Assembly: GCA_002118135.1 (NCBI GenBank) | Contig: BDIU01000053.1 | Coordinates: 248,001-312,000, forward strand | Reading direction: 5' to 3' | DNA length: 64,000 bases | Origin: Trebouxia sp. TZW2008 | Lineage: Eukaryota > Chlorophyta > Trebouxiophyceae > Trebouxiales > Trebouxiaceae | Shown: in pieces, positions 35,595 to 50,700 of the stretch | How the letters are laid out: the number at the start of each line of letters is the position of its first letter | Position numbering within the stretch: the stretch's first letter is position 1 | Made by a program: the position numbers and the translations under genes | The notes under the pieces: generated by a model | What the model was told of the DNA's origin: nothing | Database searches by the model: none | Seen by the model: the letters and a program-made list of their open reading frames with translations, nothing else

Positions 35595-38500
35595 ATGCAG
35601 AATCAGGTGGGATATTTGGATTGAAAGCAATACAGGAGTAACACCCATCTCAGTATTGTCAGGGCAAAGTAGTGTCAAATGCTGCAGGCATGCCTTTGGA
35701 CTCCGGCTGAGCTGTCTGGGTGGCTGGAGAAGAAAGGTAAGCAGAATCAGCACAGATCGCGTGCTCCATTCAGGCTGAAACCTCTGGCATGCAGGGACTG
35801 GGTATAACAAGTGGAACAAGCGCTTTTTCATCTTGAAGGTAAATGATGAAATGATGGCATGTGTGCAACATATGTGCTGATATGAATTCAACACACAAAT
35901 TCTATATCCAGTATACAGACAAACATTGGCCTGGCAGGGCAGTGGCTTATTCTACTTCTCAGACATCAAGGCATCCTCAGCTAAAGGCGTGATACCTATA
36001 GAGCTGGCCAAAGTTGAAGCCTCCCGAGACAAGAAAGAAAAGAAACGCTACCTCATCAAAGTATGGGTTGCAGCAGCGTACGCAGACATTGCCAAGCACA
36101 AGCGATACATCCTGTCCAGTCCATCTTCCCAAGTGCAGGTGAGGGACATGCAACATCATCTCACGCAGTGCATCTGCACTTGAGCAGTACTGGATCTATA
36201 CTCTGCAGCTGCAAGATGCCAATATCATGACACACAGATCAGTCACAGATGTCCTTGACAACATCTGATGCTGCATCCTTGTCAGCCCTTTGTGCTGCAT
36301 GCATTGGCTCTTGCTGAATGTGTACTACAAGCGTAGAAAGATCTACTCATGCATCAATGCTTGTATCTCTGTCCTGCAGGCCACTTGGGTGACACTGCTT
36401 TGGTATGCTTCTGTTCCGCGGCCAGATATGCTGGCTCAGCTGCATGCCAGCGGCCTGCTGCAGTCCCTGCTGCTCAAGTACATGCAGGCAGCTTATGCGC
36501 GCATGCAAGGAGCATCTCTGGTAGGCCTTCAGCTGCTCTTCTTACACACAACGTTAATTTGCAGATGACACATAGTGTCAGTATGAGTTCTCTGCTGATC
36601 AAGTACATGCAGGCAGCTTATGCACGCATACAAGGGGCATCTCTGGTGACCCTTCAGCAGTACTTCCTCTACATATCACATCAATGTGCAGTGTTTGATT
36701 CCCAAGTACATGCAGGCTGCCTATGCACGCTGAATTACGCACACATTGCAAACATGCAGTTATGTCACACCAACCCTTGTGCTACATCATGATCAACAAG
36801 CACCTGCTGTGGATAGTCATGATTTGTACTGCTGACAGCATACCATTGCGATCAGATAAGGGAGGCTGCCAGGTGGCAGTCTGTGATGATTGTGAGCATC
36901 TCATGAGATGTAGCTTGACTTGCCACAGCGTGCCTGTGTAGCTCCGTCTTCGATGTGCACCAATGTTTCAGTTTGTTGCAGGGCAGCACTGCACGCTTGT
37001 CTATGGCACCTGAGGAGGGCAGCGCACAGGATGCAGCTGTTCAAGAGGCTATGCAGCTCATGTTTGGCCAGAATGGCCCACACCTCCCAGCAGACTCAGC
37101 AGCAGGAGTCGATGAAGGCATCCCTACAAACAAGCCTGCCCTCATGCAGCGGCTGTCAGTCTTGGCAAGGGGACCTGCAGACTCGCCTTCTTTCCGCCCA
37201 TTTAACATGCTAGGCACACCTGGCCCCATGCTGGGCAACCCCAACACCCTGCTGGGTACCCCAAACGCCATGATGGGTACCTCAGACACCATGCTGGGTG
37301 AACCTGATGTGGCTTCATCTTCTCAGTTGGCTAGTCAGTCACCAGATCAGGCCAGCCTGAATGCAGTGATGCCAAGTGACTGGCAGCCAGTGGATGGCAA
37401 CATCACTGTTGGGGATGGTGCAAATGCATTCGAGCTGCCACTTGAGCAGTCTCAAAACAGGCTGTCCATGACTGGCATGGTGACAGATCCCTATGCACCT
37501 TGGCTAGACCCGGGCGCCAGTCAGCAGCCATTGGCCCTTTCAAGAAAGTCTGTCAAGAAGTCACGCAAGCAGAGCAAAGCAGCAAAGTTCAAGACCGATG
37601 CAGCTGAGACGCCAACAGCAGCAGCAGCAGAGGGTACAGCTCTTGAATGGGATGGGCAGGCAAACAATTTGCGCCCTGAATTCTCTTTCAGCCCACTAGG
37701 AGATAGCAGCAGCAGGTTGCCTGAGCAGGATGCGGCATTCAGCCCTCTGGCGGCTGGAGCAGGGCAGTTTGATGCAAGGCCTAGCATCAGGCAGCGCATC
37801 AAGAAGAGCCTGTTTGGCCCTTCCAAGGAAAGCACACCCAGCAGTGAGGCAAAGAAAACCAAGGTAGAAGGGCTGCTTTGCAGTGGCACTTTGTCTGTTT
37901 GTTAGGGACAACAATGCAACAGCTGATTTGGCAGCTTGATAACAACAACATTGCCATGCAACGCTAACACATGCAAAGCTAATCCATGCAAAGATACCTC
38001 ATGCAAAGCCACCCTGGCCTTGCAGCGTCATGTAGACCTGCTTTGTGGCGTGCGTCTGTGTGGCATGCCACAGACATGCTGCCTTACCTCAGCATGTGAG
38101 ACCTGGATGGCTGCAATCTGCTGGTGAGCTCGTCTTGAGCAGCATTAGACACACAGCACTGGGCAGTGCCGCGCATGTCATCAGCATATGCATCCATAGC
38201 TGATGCAGCTGGCTCAGCCCTGAATGCCCCCCGCAAACCCCACTCCCTGAGCCGACCCAGACCGGAGTGCCATGCGCTCATACAGCCATGTAAATGTGTG
38301 CCCTGTCTGCAGGCAGAGAAGCAGCAGTTGCCGCGCATGTCATCAGCATACGCCTTCATAGCAGACCCTGCGGGCTCAGCTGTGGGTGCCCCCCTGCAAG
38401 CTCCGCCCTCTGAGCCCTACCCTGACCAGACTGCTCCAGGCCTCAGCATTGTAGGGCTGACATCAGGAGCTACAGCTCGCTACAGCACCCTGGTACAGCT

Positions 38501-40321
38501 CATGAAATCCTGCCAGTCAGCATCCCCCTGGATGTGCTGTGCTATTTTGCTTGTGGCAGAGTTTTCATGCGGCATCTTTTTTGCTGTGAGCTCAGGCAGG
38601 CTCCTATGACAGCAAGCTGATTTGCAATATTGAAAGCTGTTTGCAGAAGCTGGGTATGCATGCACAATCACAACTGTCAACATGACAAGCTCAACCTCTG
38701 ACGCTGCTTGCGTCGTTGTCACACAAAGTCTGCCTGTCAGTCTGTGCAATCTTATCTGGTCAAGGCATCTTGACAAGCAAGCATGCCGCTTGGCACACTA
38801 CCTATATTGCAAGTGTCTTGCATGCAAACCAAGCGGAGCAATTGTATGTGCCCAGTCAATCCTGTCAAGCCTCACAGGAAGTCTGTGCATGCAAGCTGAT
38901 TTGTGCTGCTGTGTAGAGGGCAACAAGGAGAACAAGGAGAGGTGCTCTAGGGGGCAAGGGCATCCCCTCCAGTAGGGGTCAAGCGGGGCATAGCGTGGTT
39001 ACAAATGTACAGCATCAATGACCAGCCATGCAATCAAGCATGCTGCTTTGCAGAGGGCAACAAGGAGGAGTGCTGTAGGGGGGGAGGGCAGCCCCACCAG
39101 CAGGGGTCCCATACAGGCACCCCGCCCCTCCTCAGCAGTAGGCTCCCTTGGCAGTCCAGCAGCCTCAGGCGAGACCAGCAGGGGGCGTTCACCCGAGCCA
39201 GACCCCACTGGGGCAGAGGATAGCCCCCTCTCCCAGGTACTTGTTGGCACAACTGCTGCTGTTCAGTTCTGCTTGCAGATTGTAGTGTTAACATCCTGTT
39301 CAGTTGCATGCCTACCACATTGGACATTGACAACATCAAGGCACAGCAGTCCTGACTTGATCCAGAGCGTGCCGCTTGTCGGCAGCAGTCAGTGGCAGTG
39401 TCATCAGCAAGCCATTGCAGCTGTTACAGCATTTGAGAAGGCTGCAATGCTGTAATGCAGCAGCAAAAGATAGCATAGCATGGCATTGCCTGGCACAGCG
39501 TGGCAAACCACAGCACTCGCTCAATACCCTTGCTGACAGGTTCTGTGAATGAATGTACATTTCCATCTGCAATTGTGTATGTGCACTGCCTACAGGTGAT
39601 CCAGCTGCAAAGAGCAGCATTGAAGCCAGTAACAAATGAAGCTCAGGCAGCACAACAGCCAGTAGCCATGGTAGAAAGCCTGTCAGCTGATTCAGGCACA
39701 GGCAGATTGCAACAGCCTAGTGAGCATCTTGAGAGTAGCAGGCAGCAGGCACTGCAGGCAGCACAGGGGCAGCAGGAGCGGCAGCAACAGAGAGAAAATG
39801 CAGAAAGACAGGCTCAGCAGAAGCAGCAGCGCGACAAGCAAGAATTGGAGAGGCAACAGCAAGAGAGGCTTGAGAGAGACGCCCAGCAGCAAAACTGGAG
39901 GGAACAGGAACTGCGGGAGCTTAAACTGCGGGAACTGGAAAGGCAGGAGCTAGAGAGGCGGGAACAGGAAAGGCAGGAGCAGGAAAGGCTCCAAGAGATA
40001 CAAAGGGAGCAGCAGCAACAGCAGCTGAGGATGCTGCAGAAAGTGCAGCAGCAGCAGGATGAGCAACAGCAGCTACTGCAACAGCGTGCTGATGAGCAGA
40101 GGCGACAACAGCAGCAGCTGATGCAGCAAGAGCAGGAGCTGCAGCGCCTGAAAGAGAAGCAGCAGCAGGAGAAGGAAATGCTTGTGCAGCGCGCAAGACA
40201 GCAGCAGCAGCAGCAGTTGGAGCAGGAACAAGCACAGCAACAGCAGCAGCAAGAGAAGGAGTTGATGATGCAGCGCACAGGACAGCAGCAGCTGTTGCAG
40301 CAGGAACAAGCGCAGTCCCTT

Positions 40322-40378
<57 letters not shown>

Positions 40379-42939
40379 TCATCACAGGAAAGGATCTCTG
40401 ACACAGCAGCATCATCTCAAGTGCTTGATGCTGCGGGTGTCAACAGCAACAACAGCAGCAGCAGTTTGCTTCAAGATGGCATTGATGATGCAGAACTGCA
40501 GTCTCTGATTCAGCAGCAGAGAGTGGCGTTGCGGCATTTAGAAGCCCTGACTGGCCGAAGGGCAGCGCTGAGGAGTAACAGCGGGGCTTTACAGCAGCGG
40601 CAGGTTTCTGGGAGAGCTACTACTGGTGTGATGGAGTCGCCCGTGTCACCCTTGCCTCAGAGGACGATGCTTAGCAGAGCCACCACACCTGTGCCTGACT
40701 CCCCACCACTACAGGTCAGCAACCTTGTTGCCTTCAAATGTATGTGAGAACAGACTAGTGATGCTTTAGCTGCATAATCTTCATCAGAGAAATGTCTGGT
40801 ATCATGGACTCGCCAATGTCACCTGTGCCTCAGAGGATGATGCTTAGCAGAGCCACCACACCTGTGCCTGATTCTTCACCACTGCAGGTCAGCAACTTTG
40901 ATGCCTTCAAATGTATGTGAAAACAGACTGGTGATGCTTCAGCTGCATGGTCTTCATCAGAGAAATGTTTGATATCATGAACTCACCCATGTCACCTTTG
41001 CCTCAAAGGACGATGCTTAGCAGAGCCACCACGCCAGTGCCTGACTCCCCACCACTACAGGTCAGCAATCTCTGTGTACAGAAACTACTAATACATAGGT
41101 CTGCACATGTCTGAGCCACTTTTGCCACCCAAAGCAAACTCTTCTGCTGTGACATTGGTCCACTGTTGTATAAGCTGCTTCTGGTGCCTAAAGCAAAGCC
41201 TGTTCATGCACAGAATGTCTTAATGGCTGATACGTGCATGGCTGCTGCATGCCATGGTTGGAGTGAGAGCAACAGTGTTTGACACATGCAGCTGAGTATA
41301 AAGTCAGTATGCTCCAAACACATTGTTGATTCACTCATTGAGATATTGCTCAGATTGATCATATTATTGTGTCCATGTGTGTAGGAATGCAGGCCCTGCC
41401 CTGAATTAAATGAGGTATGTTGTTTACTACACAGATTCCTGAAATCAGCCCTGTTGCTGTGCAGGCTGCAAGAAATCTCAAGCAGTCAGGCTCGCTGAAC
41501 AGAGTCAGCAGTGCTGCATTTGCATCCTCAGCAAGCACTTCAGGCCTGGATGCCACAAGGCCCTTCAGGGCTGCTGCTACAAGCCCTTCTGGGGCTGCCG
41601 CTACAAGGCCTGCAGGGGCTACTACAAACAACCCCAGCAGCTCAAGCGGGCTGCAGGCACAGTTGGCAGCTGTCACCCTGAGGCATCGCTCCCCCAACCC
41701 CTTATCCACCCCAACCCCTAGTTCCAGGGTCCAGTCTACGTCTACCAGTCCTGTAGACGGCGCCAGCTATGCAGCCGTCAGGCAGCCCTCACCCACAGTA
41801 CCCCCAACCCCTCCCCCACCCCCAGCCCCTCTGTCTGGTATGCCGCAAACAGGTACTGCATCAGCCTTTCCAAAAGGGCTGCCTGGTTCCAGTTCTGTCC
41901 CAGGTGATGTGACTCAACTGCCTCTTCAACAAAGGCAACAGCTAGTAAGCTTGCCTGCTAGAGTCCTGTCTCAATCTGAAAGCAGTCAGTCTTCACAACA
42001 GTCTATGGTAGCACCTGTAAAAAGCCCCAGCAAAGCCCCGCCCCCACCCCCTCCCCCACCCCCCTCGCCAGGGGTTCAGGCCAAGCTGAAGCCTGCACCG
42101 CAGCTTGCTAGTGTTGACAACAGGGGCAAGCTTGGCAGGCAGCTGTCAGCAGGGGCTGCGCCGAACAGCCCTGCAGCCATGACTAGTCAGCAGCAACGGC
42201 CTATTCAGCCTGTGGTCAGCCCCCAGGCCTCAGCGCAGCCAATAGCTCTGCAGCGCAGTGGTATCCAAAGGCTAAGTCAGCAAGAAGACAGACAGGCTGA
42301 TGCAGGGTCTGCTTTTGAGGATGGGGGTAGCAGTGAGATAGGGGCGATGTATGCGTCACCAGCACAGACAGTACAGGCTAGCTCACGGCTGCTGGACTTG
42401 CAAGGCATCAAAAAGGGCTGGCCTACAGTGCAGACCAACCCACTGTTCCAGAAAGCAGATGCTGAGTTCAGTGTTAGTGCGTTTAAGATACCAAGTGCAG
42501 GTAAGACTGATACTTAGAGCTGGCTGCACTTATTCAGCATTGGCATGAGGTGGACAGCATGTCTGACACTTACCAGAGGGAATGCGTGTTACCCATTGCA
42601 AGCAGGCACATGTCCAGAGCTTGTCTACATCAACCAGTCATTCTTGTGTTGAGCTCTTCTTTGCAGCGCATCGTTGTGCTGCTTGATGGAAGCGTGCAAC
42701 CCAGTTCTTGTTGATATGCTTGATAATATAAGAATGCAAGCAACTGGGCCAATTGTATGACTGTCTTTACGTTGATCTCAGAGCGACTATGTGTTGCAGC
42801 ACCACCTGCCAGGAAGCATGGATGGGCAGTGCGTGTGCCTCCCAGTGATGATGCACGCCCAGGAGCTGGCAACACTGTTCAGATGCTGCGTCGGACATGG
42901 GATAGACCCTCAAACAACTCGCAGTGGCATCAAACGTAG
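35595..42939 (+). CDS. PH-domain protein with polyQ coiled coil and polyproline tracts
   Basis: Eleven exons close exactly to 1338 residues: 35595-35606, 35688-35736, 35795-35838, 35938-36138, 36380-36520, 36982-37863, 38313-38492, 39054-39236, 39596-40714, 41435-42500, 42800-42939. A PH domain occupies about residues 8-130: LSGWLEKKG, GYNKWNKRFFILK, GLFYFSDIKASSAKG, KKRYLIK and WVTLLWYA. The middle is disordered, with MLGTPGPMLG-type repeats. Residues about 605-830 are a Gln/Glu/Arg-rich coiled coil ending in about 20 consecutive Gln. Two proline runs follow (PPTPPPPPAP near 1058 and a run of nine Pro near 1138), as in profilin- or SH3-binding segments. No FH2, GAP or kinase domain was seen. 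PH domains often bind phosphoinositides, so a membrane-linked scaffold is inferred. The start is the only ATG in the first exon's frame. Confidence 0.85.
36380..36735 (+). repeat. Three copies of the PH-gene exon 5 end
   Basis: The segment coding LKYMQAAYARMQGASL at the end of exon 5 recurs at about 36590-36650 (caagtacatgcaggcagctt, open frame, donor GTGACC) and again in shorter form at about 36703-36735. Both lie in the following intron. Confidence 0.85.
38160..38420 (+). repeat. Tandem copy of PH-gene exon 7 start
   Basis: Bases 38165-38290 repeat 38329-38420. The shared run 'ccgcgcatgtcatcagcata' is followed by similar codons (IADAAGSA and IADPAGSA). The copy lies upstream of the real exon and keeps an open frame, but no phased donor was found. 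Confidence 0.85.
38915..39130 (+). repeat. Tandem copy of PH-gene exon 8 start
   Basis: The sequence 'agagggcaacaaggag' occurs at about 38915 and at the exon-8 acceptor (39051). Similar GC-rich downstream bases also match. The upstream copy lacks the CAG acceptor (it reads gtagagggc) and has diverged. Confidence 0.75.
40322..40378 (+). repeat. CAG tract coding about 20 Gln
   Basis: A nearly uninterrupted CAG run lies inside exon 9 of the PH-domain gene. It is pure enough to be prone to length change by slippage. Confidence 0.9.
40640..41060 (+). repeat. Three copies of the 3' end of PH-gene exon 9
   Basis: The end of exon 9 (about 40630-40714, coding SPVSPLPQRTMLSRATTPVP) recurs at about 40800-40888 and 40975-41060. 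Each copy ends in CAG followed by a GTCAGC donor. Spacing is about 175 bp. Upstream of the two extra copies no acceptor gives the correct phase, so they are read as pseudo-exons. Confidence 0.9.
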
Positions 42940-44156
42940 ATTGTACTGTCGTTTGCCGCTATACTGTTCTGTGTCGAAAATCGCAATAAGTCTCGGTATT
43001 GCGGCAATTTGACATTTGTGCATTCCTAGATTGCGATCCAAACTGTCAGTGGGAGCACAAGCTGCCAGGTCTGACTGCATTGGTGCAGCAATCTATATCT
43101 GTAGCCTGGACAATAGCATGTAGAAGCAAAAGGGTGCTAAGTTGAACGGTGATCCTGATTTATATTCAAGCTTCAGCTCATGCAGTGTACCTTTGAGCCC
43201 TGAAGCAAAGTAGATGCAGCTGACTTGGGTTTACAAGCACTCATCTGCCCCCGGTTCGGAAAAAGGACCAGCATTATCCGTCTGCAGCATTTCTTACAGG
43301 CCTAGGCGGCCCTTTTGAAACGCGCTGATGTTGAACACTGCTACAAACTGTAGATGATCTAGCAAAGAGAGCATGAAACCGATTCAAGCTGGATGTCCGG
43401 GATGAAATCATCAGAGCAGCCGACTGGTGCTTGACGCTATAAGAGAACCAACCGACTACTTGCATGACATCATGAATGGCAGTATCTCTACTTAATCTCG
43501 ACTTTTGATGATATACTGTCCCCAAAGCTGATCACAGCATGCCAGCTTCTCCAGCAATCATCTCTCCCCCTTGAATGGCCTCAGCTGCCATTCGGTCTCG
43601 TCCTGCAAGAACTAGCTTTGTGGAACCTTGCAGACTCCGGACTGACAGACTGCATGGGCAAGCAAGTGTAAATCACACATCACCTGGGCTCACTGCATAT
43701 GCCGAACAGGCAAGACAACACCACAAACCATGCAAGGACTAGCATTGTGGGAGCTTGCAGAACCTGAATTGACAGAGTGCATGAGCAAGCAAGTGTGAAT
43801 CACAAAACACCTGAGCTACTTCTAAACATGTATCAGCATTCTAAACATGACATCTACAGAACTCACTCTGTCAAAACTGTCTGCTGTTGACCTGCTTCAG
43901 CTGGCAGAACAGCACATACATCGTCACTCTGAGATTTGTGCTCACAAGAACAGCATCAATGATAGCAGATGCTGCTGCTGCTGCTGCAGCAAATATGTCT
44001 CAAGGCTGATGCAGAGTTTGCAGCAGCTGACACAATGGTCCATGCAGCAAGACGACATCAAAGCAACATGCACCTGAAAGAAGTCACCCGCCAGCAAAGG
44101 TTATTTGAGTGAGAATCCAAAGTGCATCTGTAGCTAGCCTGCAGCACTCATGCTTG
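42940..44156. other. Convergent intergenic region between PH gene and DAHP synthase
   Basis: No exon was supported. It contains a small hairpin at 42982-43003 (CGCAATA, 8-base loop, TATTGCG), 43 bp after the PH-gene stop, and a tandem repeat at 43605-43815. Minus-strand open frames here (for example 43274-43525) show no domain. Confidence 0.5.
43605..43815. repeat. Intergenic tandem repeat, two units
   Basis: Unit 1 (about 43605-43690, actagctttgtgg ... gcatgggcaagcaagtgt) and unit 2 (about 43735-43815, actagcattgtgg ... gcatgagcaagcaagtgt) are spaced about 129 bp apart and differ by scattered substitutions. There is no coding content, so the local duplication process is not limited to exons. 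Confidence 0.85.
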
Positions 44157-46898
<2,742 letters not shown>

Positions 46899-47727
46899 CT
46901 TTCAGCAGGTTTGCTGCTGTTTCACAGTGAATTCCGCTCGTTGGCGGGGTACCTTCACGTTTTGATCGCTTGCAATCGAACCGGATGTCAGCAAACAGCC
47001 GCAACGAGCATCACGTGTTTGATCACAGATGCTGCCGCGAAACGCCAGCACCAGAGGAGACACACATTTTGAGAGCTTGCAAGTCAACTTCAGTTCACGT
47101 TAGACTGATGGCGCTTCGGACATGCTTGAGCTGCTGAAAAGTTCGATCTTGAGCATGCTTGTTTGGATTGCCTGCATGACTGTACAAGTGTGCCATGTGT
47201 GCCATTAAAGTCACACTTCAAAAGCACCTGGAATTATGATAGACTCAAGGATGCATATACTGATAACGAATTCTGACTTGAGGGCACATCTAGCAACAAG
47301 AGCAGCCAGGACATTTTCCAACTTTGGTTTTTTCAATCACGCTGACGGCAGGCAGACAAATGCAATTTCAGTGCTATTTTGAGCTGCACGGATCATCATC
47401 AATGCATGCAAAGCAATTGAGCAGATATGGCATTCTCTTGAAGCTGTCCAGATCCCCCAGCGTGACATAGTGGCCAGTTCGCACAGTAGCTAAATACAGG
47501 CACATTCACACTGATGGTCACAGGTTGACTATTGGTGCAGATTCCTTGGGCTGTGTCGGATGGAGCGAGCACTGTTCAACGAGCGGAGCAGCACCAAGCG
47601 CGATGAGAAAGCTGTCTGTCGTGCGATGCTAGCGCTCGCATATGCTTAGTGTCTCAGCACAGTGAATAGCATTGTTCTGCGGCAGCCCGGCAAGTTGTAG
47701 CACTTGATCCGAGCGAGTTAGCACCTG
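46899..47727. promoter_or_regulatory. Divergent region between DAHP synthase and EFR3
   Basis: These 829 bp lie between opposed start codons. CpG-rich patches flank both genes (about 46740-47050 and 47545-47730), with a more AT-rich centre around 47220-47420. This suggests two core promoters rather than one. No defined element was recognised. Confidence 0.55.
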
Positions 47728-50700
47728 ATGCGGGTACACTGTCACTGTTTCGGTCTTTTGCCAGCAGCTAGCTCAAGACGACCCGTCAAGCGATATAATT
47801 TACTAGTTCCTGACATCTTCCCCCGCAATGAGCCCCCATTTCAAGACAAAGTGGACAGTTCCATCGACCGGAAAATCAAAAAGCTTGCTGACTACTTAAA
47901 CAAAAACCCTCATCGTGGACCAAAGGTGCCCTTGACTTTTTTCATCTCCGCAATTTCTTTCTCAGCAATTGATAATCGAGGTTTCTGCTATATCACATTT
48001 TACCTAACAGCATAGAGTTGCGCGTCTATGGCAGGTATCCAGGAGACTAGCAAGAAAAGTTCAAAAGGAGCTGAGAGCTCACCGCTATGGCTATGTTAAG
48101 CTTGCTGTACGAGCTTACATGCACCTGCTCGAAGCGCTCAAGAACGATGACAGCAGCTTATTTGCCAAGGAGCTTGTTGTTCAGCCTGTGGTGCGTAATT
48201 GAGATGATGCGTAACACATACTTCAGCATCAAGCATGCTAATTGAAATCTGCGACCTTACTGGGAGAACTGATAGTCTGCTCAATGCAGGACAAACATGT
48301 TGATACTTTCACTGACAAAGTAGGAGGGCATGTAAACAGTGTGATAGGGCTTTTGCTGCGCCATAACAAAGCTGAAATTCGTATCCTTGGTGCGCGCCTG
48401 CTAGCACAGTTTGAGAAAGTCCAGGTCAGTCTTTCATGCTCCTGGCATTTCTGCAAAACATCAGCATTCATGCGCCATGTCTAATTCTAGATAGCTTTGC
48501 ATATCAACCCTTAGTATGGAAATCTCTGTCAGAGACAGTTCAAAGCATTTGCGATGCTGCTATCATGCTACTGAACGCAGTGACGTCGCCTTGCAGGTGG
48601 ACTCAGACTATGTAGATCAGCTTGAGCATTTTGTTCCCATGGTGTGCAGCAACTGTGAGGCACATCCAGTAGGGCTGTATGACCCAGCCCCTGAACACCT
48701 CAGGATCCTGCACATTGCATGCATGCAAGCACTACGCCAGCACCTGGCCATGGCACACCGTGTCTCCTTCACCTCACGGTATCTTGAGGCCATGATGAAG
48801 GTCACGCTCAGCACTCTAGCGCAGCCATTGCCGGAAGGTGAAGCAGCTGAGGACCTGTATGATGCACCAGATGTCTTTGAACCGCCGCTACGCCACTCCA
48901 TAGGTCAACAGCCGAGTCAGCAGCCCATTACAGACGCAGCAGCAGGCACGCCTGGCGAAGGCCTTGCTGTAGGGCATCCAAACAAGATTAGCCCGGTCAA
49001 CGGCCCCACAGCTCATGTCACTGCCCATTCTCGGCCATCAGCGCTACATCATGCTACTAGTGGGCATGCAGACGGCACCCTTCAGCATAAACGTCTGTCT
49101 GATGATAGGCATGTTCAGATCAATGATGCACGCAGTAGAAACGGAGGCCTTGAGCCAGCTTTTGCCCCAAACAGCAATGTTGAGCAGCTAAGTCACCCTG
49201 GAGCAGTGGATGTGCGTAGCAGCTTGACCAGTTGGCTGGAGAGCGCTCGCTCCAAGCTGGGTTTGCATTCTGACGACGAGCTAGACAGGCCGCCTGATAA
49301 GACAACAGGCAACAGAGGCCAGGCTGAATCGACATCAGAAGCTATCAATGCACAGCGAGATAGCATCGGCTCTAAGCCTGCTCTGCATCAGGACAGCTTG
49401 ACTATCAGTAATGCCAGCATGACAAACCAGTCTGCAATACTGTGGAGGGGCAATGAAGCAGTCAGGGCGTCACTTGAGCGCAGAGACTCAACAACCTCTT
49501 CAGCATACATTGCAAGCGAGTCACCTCATGCTGTTGCACAGCGCTTGCTGGAGGATTTGGCACGCATGACAAAGGTAAGTTGCTGAATTGCTGTTGCGTT
49601 TTGGCATTCTTTGCAAACCTTTGTCTTAGCAGAGCTGGCAATTATACAAAATGCAAACAGGATCTTTTGTGCTGATAGATGCTGTGTAATCACTTCACCT
49701 CCTTGATGTGCAGCATATGGCCTATCAGGCTCTTTCAGATGCAGTGCTGCTTGACTTCATCATTGTGAGCCTTCTGAAGATATTGTCAGAAGTTACAAAT
49801 CATGCTGCAGTTTTTGATGTGGATAGCGTCAAGTTCAAGAAGCATGCTACAATGTTTGACATGCGCCTATGCAGGATGCTCAGGCAGGGCGCAATGTCAT
49901 AGACTGCTTGTTGCGCTATCTTGACAAGGGCAGCTACTGGACAGACAGCTCAAGCCTAAGGAATGTTGCCATTGGCATCTTGCGCAAGGTGCTGATGCAT
50001 TTCACGCACTGTGTATGACCAATGAGCTTGCAGTGTCCTGTCTTGCGTTGAGTGTGCTCTGCCATACAGCTCTGCAGTGCATGGCGCTGAGTGTGCGCTG
50101 CCAAGCAGCTCTGCAGTGCATGGCACAGCATCTATCCATGACGCTCAGCAGCGTCTCTGCAAAGCGTGCTGGACATGTCAAGTACTGAAAGAAATCCTAT
50201 AGCTTGACATCAATCAAGTTCTATGCTGACTGCATCTTTGCCATCATGCTATTGCTCTGCATGCCTTCACCAGTTCTGGGAGTTTGCTGCAAAGGTCACC
50301 AACTAATCCAGCCACAAGTGTATTTTGCAAACAAGCCAAATTTCCTTTCTTTTTTTTCATGTGACTACTGCCCCTTCGCATAAAGACCACCATGAAGATA
50401 TACATGCAACAATGCTCTCTTGCAAAGTGCTTGCTTTGCTCACATGCTGAAGCATACCCATTGCAGGTGTGCGCTGAGGAGCATCAGCGCTACCTGCTTT
50501 TCAGCAGCTTACTCAGGCATGTGAGCAGCGCTGGCCTTGACACTGCTCAGCAAGCAGCAGTGGTGGATCTGGCTGCTGCTGAGGGCAGGGCACTAGAAGG
50601 CGGCCTGGCCTCACCTGCCTTGGTGCTTGCTGTCAAGGTATTATCATCTTCTTGCCTGCACAGCTCTCCGCATGACAAGTGACTATGACACTGTGTGGAC

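Noticed and set aside
39814..40415. Minus-strand open frames rich in Cys/Ser, Ala or Leu
   Set aside because: They are antisense shadows of the CAG-rich coding exon of the PH-domain gene.
43274..43525. 83-codon minus-strand open frame in the intergenic region
   Set aside because: No motif, no plausible splice partners, and it lies in a region with decayed repeats.
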